From Erpobdella octoculata (lineage: Eukaryota; Annelida; Clitellata; Hirudinida; Erpobdellidae), in NCBI GenBank assembly GCA_963978895.1, contig OZ022242.1, positions 27,254,924 to 27,318,923 on the forward strand: a stretch of DNA of 64,000 nucleotides. The letters are read 5' to 3'. How positions within the stretch are numbered: the stretch's first letter is position 1; the number at the start of each line of letters is the position of its first letter. The notes beneath the pieces were generated by a model. That model was not told where the DNA came from. It searched no databases and saw only the letters and a list, made by a program, of their open reading frames with translations. Shown piece after piece: positions 1 to 10,260 of the stretch. The translations under genes and the position numbers were made by a program.

Positions 1-150
1 CGGGAAAAACAGCCTACGAAAAAAACAAAATTTATTGAGTGGTAGTGAAAAAACCGCCTACGAAAAACACAGTAATAAATGGATAGTTTCGAAAAAACAG
101 CCTACAAAAAAACAACATATTTTGGGTGATAGTGAAAAATCTCCAAACTT
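1..150. repeat. Three diverged ~47-bp tandem units
   Basis: Three imperfect copies of a unit containing a CCTACRAAAAA core followed by an A/T-rich stretch and GTGATAGTGAAA or a variant of it. The array runs off the left edge, so its full length is unknown. No coding signal is seen. Confidence 0.6.
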
Positions 151-224
151 TAATGGCTGATATTGGGAAAACCCGGCAATGTACTACTTCGGTGATTTAT
201 TTATTCTGTTGCTCGTGGTGTTCA

Positions 225-611
225 GAGATTTTTTTATCATTTTTCTCTCTTGCTCCCGTTTCCTTCCCCGCTTGCTCTCCCGTTTCCGTTCCGGCTTTCT
301 TTCCGTTTCCGTTCCCGCTTGCTCTCCCGTTTCCGTTCCCGCTCGCGCTCATTTTTTTGTTTACACTCTTTCATAACTTATTTTAGCCCATAAAACGTAA
401 AATAGATTTGCTAAAAGTTGCTCGAAGCCTTCAAACGTTGTTACGTAAACAAAATTTGAATTTCATTACGCAATTACCTTCGAAGGTCGTACGTAGGAAC
501 TTTTGGCCTTGAAGGTTAAGAAGGGGAAAAAGTTAAGAAGTTTTGGACTCCTTCTCCGATCCTCCGGCTCAGGGGGCCAAAAAACCTTCCGGGCCAAAAG
601 TGCCTATACAT
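225..611 (-). mobile_element. Helitron-derived fragment with pyrimidine-rich minisatellite
   Basis: The stretch 240-345 is a minisatellite of CTCCCGTTTCCGTTCCCGCT-like units. It is followed by a block (to about 480) that recurs, in either orientation, at 4680-4760, 6180-6300, 8040-8130 and 46140-46280. The part from 480 to 611 resembles the body of the complete Helitron at 43144-43621 (TCAGGGGG, CTTTCCGGGC, AAAGTGCCTATACAT). No terminal CTAG is visible here, so this is a partial copy. Open frames across it are low-complexity artefacts. Confidence 0.6.
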
Positions 612-819
612 ATACATATCAGTGATGGGTTTTAACTACTTTAAAAGTAGTTAACTACTATATTTAACTACTCATAAAAAAGTAGTTATTAACTATTTCC
701 TAACTACTTTTAACAGCAGTAGTTATTAACTACCTCTTAACTACTGCCTAGTAGTTAACTAGTAGTTAACTACTTTTTAACATTAAAAAAAAAAACTTTT
801 AACATTTGCAATTAAATAC

Positions 820-1030
820 AAGTTAAATAAACCTGATTTTTCAAGCTCTTCGTTCATTTCATTTATGTATGCCAAAAAATTTTCTTTGTTCAAAAAATTC
901 AATTTAAATTGGAAAATTATTGCTGTTGCTAGAAGATATTCTTCATTTTCCAAAACAGGACCAAATCGTTTTTCTATACCTTGAGATAGTGCTTGTAAAA
1001 GAGCATTGATTGTTTTATCTGAACATGATG
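820..1030 (-). pseudogene. hAT transposase remnant
   Basis: Minus-strand conceptual translation gives a run resembling the hAT transposase region ahead of the C-terminal dimerisation domain: an IEKRFGPVLENEEYLLATA motif, then FQFKLNFL. In hAT proteins this reads roughly RFG..L....YL.A...P.FKL.WL. The open stretch is short and flanked by stops and frameshifts. I see no continuous DDE catalytic core between here and 1900, so the copy is non-functional. It lies inside the TIR-bounded element 620-2363, which supports the family call independently. Confidence 0.7.
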
Positions 1031-1915
1031 TTATTTTTTAAATCCTATGATGGTTTGAATAATGTGACCAATGTATGACTTTTCACATTGGAAGATATCC
1101 ATTGCGGTGACTATTGGTTTTATAATCTGAATGAACGATTTCAAAAAGTTAAACTCAATCTCTTTAAATGCAGCTTGGCCTAACTTTTTCTGACAATCAC
1201 AAACATTATTGAAAACTGGATTAACAATCCTTTCAACCGAATAGAATTTTGAGCACCGCCGTGTAACATTTGGCTTTATAAATGTACAACATTTGCCATT
1301 GATCTATCATAAAGTTTTTTGTATTTCAAATTATCCCTTACTTTCAATGCACCAACACTTGTCACAAAATTTAAGGTATGACTAGAAGTAGCCTGTCAGA
1401 AATGATCATTTTTGTGGTTTTTATCGAACTATCAGATATTAAATAAAGAACGTTTTCTTCTCTATCATTTTTAAATGCGGATGCTTTACCTGCTCAGCAA
1501 TATCAAAAAAATGTTCAATGCTTTGGATCAGACCTGGTTTAAGCCAATTAAAATCACTAATTTTTATGCGAACCTTCGTAAAACAGTTTCAACATCTAGC
1601 AATGTTTTATTTTACATTTTAAATCCAGCATTATGTTTGATGCAATCAGATAACCTCTTGCATAATAAGCTTAGGAAGAACTTTTTGGATCTTTAGTACC
1701 GACAGTGTACAATTGCGTAAAAACCTTTATTACATGCAATCAGATAACTTCTTGCATAAAAGCTTAGGAAAAACCAAGGATATCCTTGGGAAAAACGTTT
1801 TGGATATTTGGGACTGATAGTGTATAATTGCGTAATAACTTTGATTACACACCTGCGCGCACTAATTTCACTGACTACTGACCACCCAGCCTCTGCGTTA
1901 GGCAAAATTGCTAAC

Positions 1916-1980
1916 ATACATACATACATACATACATACATACATACATACATACATACATACATACATACATACATACA
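1916..1980. repeat. (CATA)n microsatellite
   Basis: About 16 perfect tetranucleotide units inside the hAT element. Translated frames over it (MYVC repeats) are artefacts. Confidence 0.95.
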
Positions 1981-2371
1981 GACATAGGTAATTATGTATG
2001 TAGATTACCACAGTGTTTATGAGGAGTTAAAAGAAGCACATCAGCAGAATTATCAATATTATCTTGCTCACTTTCTAGCAAATCTAATATACTTTCACCA
2101 CTAGATTTTCATTAATTACATACATGTCATAAACTGGCTATTCCACTTCAGTTTCATCATCTATAGAGTAATTTTCAGCCACCAAAAAAATAAAGTAGTT
2201 AAAAAAATAGTTAACTACTGTAGTTAATAACTATTTTAAAAAGTAGTTAACTACTAGTTGTTAACTAGTTTAACAAAAAGTAGTTTTTAACAATTTCTTA
2301 ACTACTGTAGAGTAGTTAATAACTAGTAGTTAACTATTTATAGTTAGTAACTACCCATCACTGATACATAT

Positions 2372-2905
2372 ACATATATACACAGTCGGGGTGGGTTCAA
2401 ATTTCGAACTAGAATAACCGGAGATCCAACTTTAAGTTGTAGATGATGCGGTGACGTGCCTGGCAAATCCAATGAGTTCAAAACTCTGTTGGATTATTTA
2501 CAGCTTTGCTGGCATCGCAAACTGTATCGATAGATTTGTATGACACTAATTCGCCTGGCAACAATGTTGTATTATGAAATTCAAATCATTGACATCCACA
2601 TTTTATGCAGCCAAAATGACTCTTTCTGCCAGCCAATCATGATTCATGTATTGTGTGTGTACATCGGGAAATATGCTGTCAATGAGAGACTTTTGCGAAT
2701 TAATGATTGTGCAAAAATCGGTTGGCAATTTTATGCATGGACAGCAACTTTTCCATCACCGATATCTAACAATTGTTTTGAAAATGTGTCGGCAGATGGA
2801 TCTTTAAGCATTTGGGCACGAATGTTTACTTTTAGATGTACTTTTTCACACAGTGCCGATGATTTCAAGTCTGTCTGAAAAAACACAATTTAAAAATTGG
2901 TAAAA
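2372..2905 (-). pseudogene. Helitron helicase (PIF1-like) C-terminal remnant
   Basis: Minus-strand translation recovers conserved C-terminal stretches of the PIF1-family helicase of Helitron Rep/Hel proteins. From 2880 towards 2380 I read LKVNIRAQM, then LLDIGDGK, a WLAERVILAA stretch followed by a stop where the family has lysine, then LLPGELVSYKSID, PTEFLNSLDLPG and HLQLKVGSPVILVRNLNP. These correspond to the family blocks around tNMR, LLdiGdG, WLseRAILa, lPGe..sy.S.D, PtEfLNsL and LKvGaPVmLLRNL. There are at least two in-frame stops and one frameshift near 2560, so it is dead. The copy breaks off next to the hAT element at 2371. In an intact element this helicase acts with an HUH Rep nuclease in rolling-circle transposition; no Rep domain is seen. 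Confidence 0.85.
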
Positions 2906-3840
2906 TTGAATACTTTCTTGCTAATTGATTAAAATTGGTAAACTATTTTTTCTAATAAAAATACTAAATAGATTACACCCTATTCTCAGACCTACCAAAT
3001 GTACACAAAAAAGTGCATACAAATCAGTTCAACCGTTTCGATGATACGCATAATAACTCTACAAAATATTGCACGCACCGAATATAATAGTATTAATAAT
3101 AATAAACCAATTAATAAAATGAAATTACCGAGAACCACGAAGGTTGGATTATCTTTCACATAATCTTCCAATATAATAGTCCTATTTTGTTACAACCTTA
3201 ACCCTAACCCTAATCCTAACCCTACCCTTAATTATCACTTTTCATCGTGTTTATAGCTAATTATAGCCGAGAGTGTATTACGCTTTCAAACAGCGGGCCG
3301 CTTATGAGAAAGATTACCGAAGCTTGAAATATAATAAAAAGTCTGTCATATCTGAAAAAAAAAACAATCTTAAAATATTTATCTCACTAACGCATGTTTA
3401 AAGCTGTGTTCGTTCGACGTTTTAAATCGAATTACCAATGGCCACGAACACTATATTTACTTTTACCTATCGCCATGCCGCATAGATAGCGCAAACAGAA
3501 AATCGTAATCCCGACAGAATATACTTTAAAAAATATTCTAAAAAATATCCCATATAGATATGGACCTGCTTTCAGACTTACACAAAAAATTTCATAAAAA
3601 TCGGTTAAGCCGTTGCCTGATTTTTTTCAAAAATAGACTGCTGTAACTCCCTTCTTTACGGCGTTCTTTCATATTCTTTAAAGAAGTTACAGCGCCTCAT
3701 CAATACTACTACACGCTTAACCATGGGAGGCTCTCCCGGCCCAGGTTCCGGATCTGTTCCTTCACCTATTCTCTCCAGAATCAATCTCAAATTGCAACTC
3801 TCACCTACAATGTCTTAAATCTGTCATTTCCGCCATATCT
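2906..3840. other. Non-coding stretch, partly Helitron-like, with a short telomere-like run
   Basis: No supported gene. Phrases such as AAATTTCATAAAAATCGGTT (about 3590) are typical of non-coding Helitron bodies in this window. The rest is AT-rich and unassigned. Confidence 0.4.
3190..3232. repeat. Interstitial telomere-like (CCCTAA)n
   Basis: Short run of CCCTAA units with variants (CCTTAA, TCCTAA), the complement of the metazoan TTAGGG telomere repeat. Confidence 0.8.
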
Positions 3841-3849
3841 CTACCATTT

Positions 3850-4050
3850 CCTTCATTCACAAGACCATGAAGTCAATCTGAGATCCACGAGAAAAGCATT
3901 GAAATGTTCCAGATTCAGCTCTATTTTTTCGTCTAGAGGTTTCAGACACGCAGCTCCGACCATCTAGAACAAACTACCTACACTAGAAAGGACAGCTTCT
4001 TCTCTCTTTTCTTTCAGGAAACTTCTGATGCTACGGTGCAAATCGAACTA
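3850..4050 (+). pseudogene. LINE reverse-transcriptase C-terminus remnant (CR1/L2-like)
   Basis: The plus strand encodes a short pattern typical of the extreme C-terminus of Jockey-superfamily LINE ORF2 proteins: HSQDHEVNLRS, then GFRHAAPTI, a stop where tryptophan is expected, NKLPTLER, and FRKLLM. The family pattern is G.RaF..aaP..WN.LP......F+..L. There is no upstream RT core. The similarity is weak, so the call is tentative. Confidence 0.45.
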
Positions 4051-4059
4051 ATTACTTTT

Positions 4060-4922
4060 TTATATAACTCAAATACCACTGACTGACTGGCTGACTCATC
4101 ACGAAATCGCAAAAACCACTAAACGGATTGTAATGGAATTTGGGACATATCTTTTAGAAGTTTTTTTAGGTATCTTTTAGTTTTAGGACAGGTGCTCTTA
4201 AAAAAGGGTTTTGAAAAATTCGGCCGGGATCGCCTTATTTCGAAGAATATACAATGCGTAACGAAACGTATATTGAAACGCGTCGCCGCGGACTTATATT
4301 TAAATAAATGTTAACGAAAAATTTAGACTTTCTTTGTTATTTTATTTATTAATAATAATTACAGCTAAAATTCAACCAAATACGTTATTTACTAAATCTT
4401 GGTTATTTATCAAGCCGAATAGTTTCGGTTGCTAAGGTTACGATTTTTTCCTTATATGAATTAAATGTTAACGAAAAATTTATAAACTTTTTTATTTTAT
4501 TTATTAACAATTTAATATAAATACATATTCACAACTAAAATTCAACCGAATACGTTATTTACTGAATCTTGGTTATTTTTTTTTAATAGTTAAATAGTTT
4601 CGGTTGCTAAGGTGACAAGTTTTTTCATGTATGAACGCGTAATAAAATTCAAATCGGTATTTGCGTAATAAAATTCAAATTTAGTTTACGTAACAACGTT
4701 TGAAGGCTTCAAGCAAGTTTTAGCCAGTTTTAGCAAATCTATTTTACGTTTTATGGGCTAAAAGAAGTTATGAAAGAATTAAAAAGAGAAAATGAGCGCG
4801 AGCGAGAACGGGAATGGGAGAGCAAGTGTGAGCGAGAACGGGAGAGCAAGCGCCTGAATTATCGAGATATAAACGGCTCAACTCAAAAGCATTTGTTTAA
4901 AAAATTTATTTTGTATCTTTAC
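4060..4922 (+). mobile_element. Helitron-related repeat with tandem internal units
   Basis: Starts with a diverged Helitron head (CCACTGACTGACTGGCTGAC, about 4075) related to the minus-strand head at 55545. Then come two ~150-bp tandem units (about 4309-4455 and 4463-4612), each ending CGGTTGCTAAGGTKAC. Next is the TTTAGCAAATCTATTTTACG block and an AGCGAGAACGGGAGAGC minisatellite (4795-4855). The part from 4557 to 4922 recurs at 7927-8289 and, inverted, at 6062-6306. No CTAG terminus is seen before the LINE fragment at 4926. Confidence 0.6.
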
Positions 4923-4925
4923 TTG

Positions 4926-5605
4926 TACGTATAGTAGGCTTACACGCAGCTGTGGGCAGCAGTGCTTTGTTATATATAAATAAACTGTTCAACAAGTAAA
5001 GATAAGTCTTCAATCGAGTGACAGAATGCAGCAGAAAAGGAATAGACTGTTCCATAGTTTGGGTTCCTAGCCACGTGGGCATTCCTGGTAACGAAAAAGC
5101 TGATAGACTTGCAACAAGTGCCATCTCATCTCCCGAAGTCCAACTGAGGACCCATGTCGAATTGGCTGACATAAAGAACTTTGTCAAAAATGAAAGTCTC
5201 ATCAAGTGGCAGGAACAATGGTCTAGAGGGCTCAACAGTGATTTATATCGACGGATATGTCCAAACGTGTCCAGACATGCACAATTCATAAATACAGGGT
5301 TGAGAGAAAAAGAGATTGTTCTGGGAAGACTTGGGAGAACAACTCTAAACTACGAAATGCATAAAATGGGCATCCGAGAGTCTGGAATCTGCGAAAGATG
5401 TGGCGATGATGTCAACGAAACCGTCGAGCATTTTCTAATGCAATGTCCAGCAAGACTGCCTCTCCAGAAGTCGTTAGAAAACTGCTGTAAAAGTCAAGGA
5501 AAACAGTCAAATCTCAAGACGATTCTCAACAACAAAGCAGCCAACAACATAATCTATTCGTGGATCAAGAAAAAAGAGCCAAATCTCCAACTTGGAAAAA
5601 AGTGA
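4926..5605 (+). pseudogene. LINE ORF2 3' fragment: RNase H end and zinc knuckle
   Basis: An open frame from 5018 to 5605 covers the C-terminal part of an I/Jockey-type LINE polyprotein. It begins inside the RNase H domain, with the last catalytic block WVPSHVGIPGNEKADRLA, and continues through LGRLGRTTLNYEMHKMGI. It ends with a Cys/His knuckle, CERCGDD..ETVEHFLMQC (C-x2-C...H-x4-C), and the NIIYSWIKKKEP tail. The same architecture closes the 15667-17994 ORF, so the two elements are related. The reverse transcriptase and most of RNase H are absent (5' truncation at about 4990). It sits between inverted copies of a Helitron-related repeat. Confidence 0.85.
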
Positions 5606-5707
5606 TGATGATGATCTCACTGGAAAAGATTGCTCTAACCACGCCTACAGATGTCAATCAAAACTATTTAACAGGTCAGCTAATGAGAAATACTGTGAAA
5701 ATAAAAA

Positions 5708-5960
5708 GGTGTCAAAATCTGTGTCACAATTTGAGTATCTCCCCTGATTGGCTGAAATCAACACTTCGTCTTCTGTGTTACAATTTGAGAATCGTTCCTG
5801 ATTGGCTGAAATCTACACTAGTTAGTCATCTCTGACAACATTTAGAAACTTCAATGATAAATTTCCAGGATTTTCTGTGTCACAATTTGAGAATCTCTCC
5901 TGATTGGTTGAAATCTACACTTGTTAGTCATCTCTGACAACATTTGGAAACTTAAATGAA
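5708..5960 (+). repeat. Minisatellite in LINE 3' UTR
   Basis: Three copies of a GTGTCACAATTTGAGAATCT / CCTGATTGGCTGAAATC unit downstream of the LINE ORF. The second and third also share a GTTAGTCATCTCTGACAACA stretch. An open frame crossing the first copies is not a gene. Confidence 0.75.
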
Positions 5961-6061
5961 AATTCCGATACATGCCATCCTCTCTACAATATGTGAACGT
6001 CTGTGGAGATAACGTCGTCCAAATCGACTACAGTCGGATAAGGACGTAAAATAAACAACAA

Positions 6062-6306
6062 AGTAAAGATAAAAAACACATTTTTTAAAGAAATGCTTTT
6101 GAGTTGAGCCGTTTATATCTCGATAATTCATGCGCTTGCTCTCCCATATCCGTTCTCGCTCGCGCTCATTTTCTCTTTTTAATTCTTTCCTAACTTCTTT
6201 TAGCCCATAAAACGTAAAATAGATTTGCTAAAACTGGCTGAAACCTGCTTGAAGCTTTCAATCGTTGTTACTTGTTACGTAAACTAAATTTGAATTTTAT
6301 TACGTA
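6062..6306 (-). repeat. Inverted copy of the Helitron-related block at 4680-4922
   Basis: This reads as the reverse complement of the left block: AGTAAAGATA, TTTGAGTTGAGCCGTTTATA, the CTCCCATATCCGTTCTCGCT minisatellite, then TTTTAGCCCATAAAACGTAA. The two arms bracket the LINE fragment, making a ~2.2-kb stem-loop arrangement. Confidence 0.8.
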
Positions 6307-6307
6307 A

Positions 6308-6470
6308 CTAGCGGGGACACCCGGCGTTGCCCGGGGTTTTTAGAGGTTTACCTAATGCGTTTCTTTTTTGCTCTCGTTTCCTTCCTGCTTGCGCTCCCGC
6401 TCCCGGTCGTTATCCGTTCCCTGTCGCTTTCCCGCTCATTCTTTTGCTCTCAGTTGACTCCCCTAGATCC
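6308..6470 (-). mobile_element. Helitron 3' terminus (minus strand)
   Basis: On the minus strand the element ends in a GC hairpin (CCGGGCAACGCCGGG type) followed about 10 nt later by CTAG (6308-6311) and a flanking T. This matches the Helitron rule of a 3' hairpin then CTRR at an A|T target. The same terminus is at 43621, 45809 and 62831. Its body continues into pyrimidine-rich minisatellite and the (TACA)n tract. Confidence 0.75.
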
Positions 6471-6476
6471 GATTCT

Positions 6477-6700
6477 ACATACATACATACATACATACAT
6501 ACATACATACATACATACATACATACATACATACATACATACATACATACATACATACATACATACATACATACATACATACATACATACATACATGAAC
6601 ACACACAGACACACATACATGCACATACACATACATACATACACACATATATACGCACATACATACATGCATGCATACATACACACATACATGAAATACA
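6477..6700. repeat. (TACA)n microsatellite
   Basis: About 120 bp of perfect TACA units followed by degenerate CACA/CATG-containing units. It immediately precedes the R2-like coding fragment. The long N-terminal YIHT-rich extension in that frame is microsatellite, not protein. Confidence 0.95.
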
Positions 6701-6701
6701 T

Positions 6702-7894
6702 ACAGTCTATGAAATTGGTCTGCAGGTTGTGGAGAAACTAGAAAGAAAGATAGCTCGTTTTACACGTCAATGGTTGGGTCTGCCTCCGGGATTGACGTCT
6801 GTGGCTATCTACGGCAAAACAACCAAGCTGAGACTTCCATTGCTGTCTTTTGTTGAAGATTTCAAGATCAGCAAACTGAGAACTCAGATGATGCTCGATA
6901 ATTCAACGGATCAGAGAGTCGCTGAGGTAAAACAAACTCTAATTTTAGGAACCAAATGGAATGCTAGAGTTGAAATAGAGAATGCCACGGTTTTTCTCCA
7001 GTGGACTGAAAGGACCGGAGCAGTTCAGTTGGGGCGGCATGGTGTTGGATGGAACCACCATCTCTGGTGGTCCAAGGCAAACGCTCAGGAAAGATCAGAC
7101 TTGATTGTTCAGGACAGAAAGCAAGCGATAGAAAGCGAGAGAGTTGTGAAGAGCGCACAATTGTCACAGCAAGGCGACTGGATCAGATGGGAGGAGTCAG
7201 TTCAGCGGTCTCTGTCATGGGAAGATATATGGCGCTATGCTCCAGTGCGGCTATCGTTCCTCATTAGATCGATGTATGATCAGCTGCCAACAGCCAGCAA
7301 TTTAAAGAAATGGAAATTAATTGAGAACGACGAGTGTCAGCTCTGCGGTCAGTCGCAGTCATTGATTCATATTCTTTCCTCCTGTTCCTATTCCCTTTCT
7401 CATGGTAGATATACGTGGCGCCACAACCTTGTTCTCCAAAAGCTGCTGGGATTTGTAAAAGAGGCCTGCCGAAAAGCCAACTCAATGGAGGTGAAACCTA
7501 GGAGGAGGATTTATTTTTTGAGAGAGGGATTGCCGCAGCTAAATAGCCCAAAGAGAACCCTCACGGAAGGAGAGAATGTTTTCCATGCGGCGAACGACTG
7601 GAGGGTCTCTGCCAATCTGAAAACGGAAAAGTGCTTCCCAGTTTCAATAAAGGAAAGTGGAAAAAGGCCAAACATAGTTGTTTTTTCGAGTCTGGCCAAG
7701 ACATTTCTTCTCATCGAGTTGACAGTGCCTTGGGAAAGGATCATGGAGGCCAGTAACATCATGAAATTAGAAAAATACAGAGAATTGGTGATGGATTTGG
7801 AAGCAAATGGCTCAAGAGCTGAGCTTTTTGCTGCTGAAGTCGGAGCACGCGGTTTGGTTGGTAAATCTTTGCTAAAGTTGCTGCGGGCCCTGGG
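6702..7894 (+). pseudogene. R2-like LINE C-terminal region: zinc knuckle and restriction-like endonuclease
   Basis: An open frame of about 400 codons encodes the C-terminal third of a site-specific-type LINE protein. It starts in the thumb-like region (WLGLPPGLTSVAIYG, LPLLSFVEDFK), then has a CCHC knuckle CQLCGQSQSLIHILSSC (Cys codon at 7335) followed by GRYTWRHN. Then comes the putative PD-(D/E)XK endonuclease: RPNIVVFS, LLIELTVPWE, KYRELVMDLEANGSRAELFA and VGARGLVGKSLLKLLRALG. The C-x2-C-x7-H-x4-C spacing and endonuclease order match the R2/R4/NeSL group. The related copy at 38249-39000 has RPD/KPD where this copy has Asn (codon 7671-7673), so a likely catalytic Asp is lost here. The RT is missing (5' truncated at the (TACA)n tract), and the 3' end is cut at 7894/7895 by Helitron-related sequence. 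Exact clade is uncertain. Confidence 0.8.
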
Positions 7895-8289
7895 AACGTA
7901 TATTGAAACGCGTCGCCGCGGACTTATTTACTGAATCTTGGTTATTTTTTTTTAATAGTTAAATAGTTTCGGTTGCTAAGGTGACGAGTTTTTTCATGTA
8001 TGAACGCGTAATAAAATTCAAATCGGTATTTGCGTAATAAAATTCAAATTTAGTTTACGTAACAACGTTTGAAGGCTTCAAGCAAGTTTTAGCCAGTTTT
8101 AGCAAATCTATTTTACGTTTTATGGGCTAAAAGAAGTTATGAAAGAATTAAAAAGAGAAAATGAGCGCGAGCGAAAACGGGAATGGGAGAGCAAGTGTGA
8201 GCGAGAACGGGAGAGCAAGCGCCTGAATTATCGAGATATAAACGGCTCAACTCAAAAGCATTTGTTTAAAAAATTTATTTTGTATCTTT
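7895..8289 (+). repeat. Second copy of the 4263-4922 Helitron-related block, internally deleted
   Basis: Begins ACGTATATTGAAACGCGTCG (as at 4263), then jumps to TACTGAATCTTGGTTATTTT (as at about 4560). From there it runs nearly identical to 4560-4922 through the AACGGGAGAGCAAGCG minisatellite to TATCTTTACTTG. About 260 bp present in the first copy are absent. Confidence 0.85.
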
Positions 8290-8466
8290 ACTTGTTATTG
8301 TTATCACTATTGGTTTTTTTCTTTATGTTAATGTTTCATGTTTATTTTTATGTTTATGTTTTATGTTTTCGTTCCTACTTTAGAATTTGTTTACATTTTT
8401 TCTTCAGCGCCTCAGTCGTGTTTTTTGCTTTGGCGCTTTACAAATAAAAAAATAAATAAATAAAAA
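8290..8466 (+). mobile_element. LINE 3' end with (AAAT)n tail
   Basis: A T-rich stretch ending GGCGCTTTACAAATAAA and then AAATAAATAAATAAAA. GGCGCTNTAYAAAT-like endings followed by short tandem tails are typical of L2/CR1-like LINE 3' ends. No coding part is attached. Confidence 0.5.
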
Positions 8467-8467
8467 T

Positions 8468-9069
8468 ATTGATTATGCCATGAATTTCTATGGGACTAAT
8501 TGGTTGATTGCGGTAGACAGTTTTTTTAAATATCCAAGCATTCATCAAACTTCAAAGGTGACAGCAAAGCCACAATAAATTTACTGGAAGAAAATTTTGC
8601 ACATTTTGGTTATTCTCATACAATTGTTTCTGATTATGCTCCTGCATTAGTCTCAAAAGATTTTCAGGCTTAGACTGGCTTATAGTAAGAGAAATTCTAC
8701 ATCTCACTGGTGCTCCATATCATCCAGCTTCAAGTGGCCAAGCAGAAAGATTTGTATAAACTTTCAAAAATATATTAAGAAAATTTCAGCTTCTATTCTA
8801 ACAAGCCCTACAAGAGTGTCTGACCCAGTACCGAAAAACACCCTTGCAGTCAAGCTATTCTCTAAGTGAGCTGTTGAACGAAAAACAGATTTGAGCAAAA
8901 GTGAACACTTTGTTACCATCTGCTCAACACATTGCTCAATACAGATATATTATTATTAGATCCAGGTTGTAAAGATCTGAAATACATTGACAGTTCTCCA
9001 TGTTATGTACAGTACAGCGGTCCTATTCAAAGCCGAACTGCAAGATGTATTCCCGCTGTAGTCCAGCGC
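8468..9069 (+). pseudogene. Ty3/gypsy integrase remnant, part 1
   Basis: The plus strand carries a broken retroviral-type integrase core. GTNWLIAVDSFFKYPSIH contains the first catalytic Asp region. TINLLEENFAHFGYSHTIV followed by SDYAPALVSKDFQ contains the second Asp. LTGAPYHPASSGQAERFV contains the catalytic Glu region. Downstream are YRKTPLQSSYSLSELLNE and LPSAQHIA. There are several stops and frameshifts (for example after VTAK, after KDFQ and at ERFV). The remnant is interrupted at 9069 by a 2-kb element and resumes at 11090. No RT or LTR was found attached. Confidence 0.85.
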
Positions 9070-9344
9070 ATGGACTCCTAAATAAAAGCTATCTGGACAC
9101 AAATCTGCCACGGCGTTATCTACCACATGGGGCGATTGTATCGCGTTACGCTTGGCTGTTTGAGAGAGCTACATGTTATAAAAACTTTGACTACTTTTAT
9201 TATTTTACACTTGAACAACTGAAACACATAAATAAAACATTTATTATTTGACAATTAACACTCAAATAGTTTATTTTAAAACACAAAATAATCTGAGCTA
9301 AAATGTTGTCAAGTGCAATTTATTAGTTTATCTATTTTTCTTCT

Positions 9345-9760
9345 TTAGCTCTATTATTCTTGTTTGCTTCTCTTGTTGTTTCCTCCACTTATATTTTGAT
9401 TAAAATGTGGAAAGGCTTGCAAACGATGTGATTTTGTTGGTAAATCAATGCTCCCATACCATGTTTTTTGCCCATGATATAATATTAAACGAGCTTCACC
9501 AGCTAACAAATGTCCATCCATGAAAAGTTTTTAAACTATAAAATTTGTTGTGTTGTATTGCTCTTTGGAAACTAAAATTGACATTGTATCTTCTTTAAAG
9601 ATAATGTTGTCATAAAACAAAAATTTAGAAAACTTAAGGACACAGCTCGAATCTTTCTATCGCTCTCCAGTACCTGGTGCATTGAAGTATAATAGTTGCT
9701 TCTGAAATTTGATAAAACTATCCAAAACGAGACTATAAATTATCAGACTGAAGCTGACCA
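9345..9760 (-). pseudogene. Unrecognised coding remnant carried by the TIR element
   Basis: One minus-strand frame runs from about 9760 to a terminal stop near 9345. It is interrupted by only two in-frame stops (TAG after a GTGER motif, TAA before KLFMDGHLLAGE). Readable parts include FQKQLLYFNAPGTGE, FLFYDNIIFKEDTMSILVS, ARLILYHGQKTWYGSIDLPT and RLQAFPHFNQ. Its composition is protein-like, unlike the flanking AT-rich DNA. I do not recognise the family. It may be the C-terminus of the element's own protein or a captured gene segment; in neither case is it intact. Confidence 0.55.
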
Positions 9761-9798
9761 AGCCAATAATTAATCAGTCTTATAAACTTCATTTAAGA

Positions 9799-10260
9799 TG
9801 ATCCTGATGGAACAGAAAACGAAAGGTCATTCTAAGTTTTTGGCCGATGATGCTAAAATTTCTGTCGTCAAGTGCTGAGCGTTACAAAACCAGCACAAAC
9901 AGTTGTTGTCGATGATGATCTAAGTCTCTGGCAGTCATAAAGAAAACTGATAGGTAAATGATAAAAAAACATGTGTGTCGAATAGCTAGAAAAATCGAGT
10001 CTGAACTTTTATTGCATCTTGCTTTACAATTTTTGGCCCGATGATCTCGATGGAACAGAAAACGAAAGGTCATTCTAAGCTCTGGGCCAGATGATGCTAA
10101 AATTTTTGTCGTCAAGTACTGAGCGTCACAAAACCAGCACAAACAGTTGTTCTTGTCGATGATGATCTGAGTCTCTGGCGGTCATGAAGAGAACTTATAG
10201 TTAAACGATAAATAAACATGTGTTGAATAGCAAGAAAAATCGATGCTAGAATTTCTGTCA
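9799..10260. repeat. ~250-bp tandem duplication
   Basis: The sequence GATGGAACAGAAAACGAAAG and the following ~200 bp (CACAAAACCAGCACAAACAG, GTCGATGATGATCTRAGTCT) occur at about 9802 and again at about 10050, roughly 90% identical by eye. Confidence 0.85.

Larger units (their letters stand above)
620..2363. mobile_element. hAT transposon with exact 8-bp target duplication
   Basis: Terminal inverted repeats start CAGTGATGGG at 620 and end CCCATCACTG at 2363. They are flanked by identical 8-bp duplications ATACATAT (612-619 and 2364-2371). Long subterminal regions (about 630-780 and 2190-2355) are built of repeated TAGTTAACTACT-like palindromic blocks. The interior carries a decayed minus-strand transposase and a (CATA)n tract. 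TIR sequence and 8-bp duplication are diagnostic of the hAT superfamily. The element landed in Helitron-derived sequence. Confidence 0.93.

Noticed and set aside
1693..1977. MYVC-rich open frame
   Set aside because: Encoded by the (CATA)n microsatellite.
6327..6700. Long N-terminal extension of the plus-strand frame reaching into (TACA)n
   Set aside because: It translates Helitron minisatellite and microsatellite; protein-like sequence begins only at about 6702.
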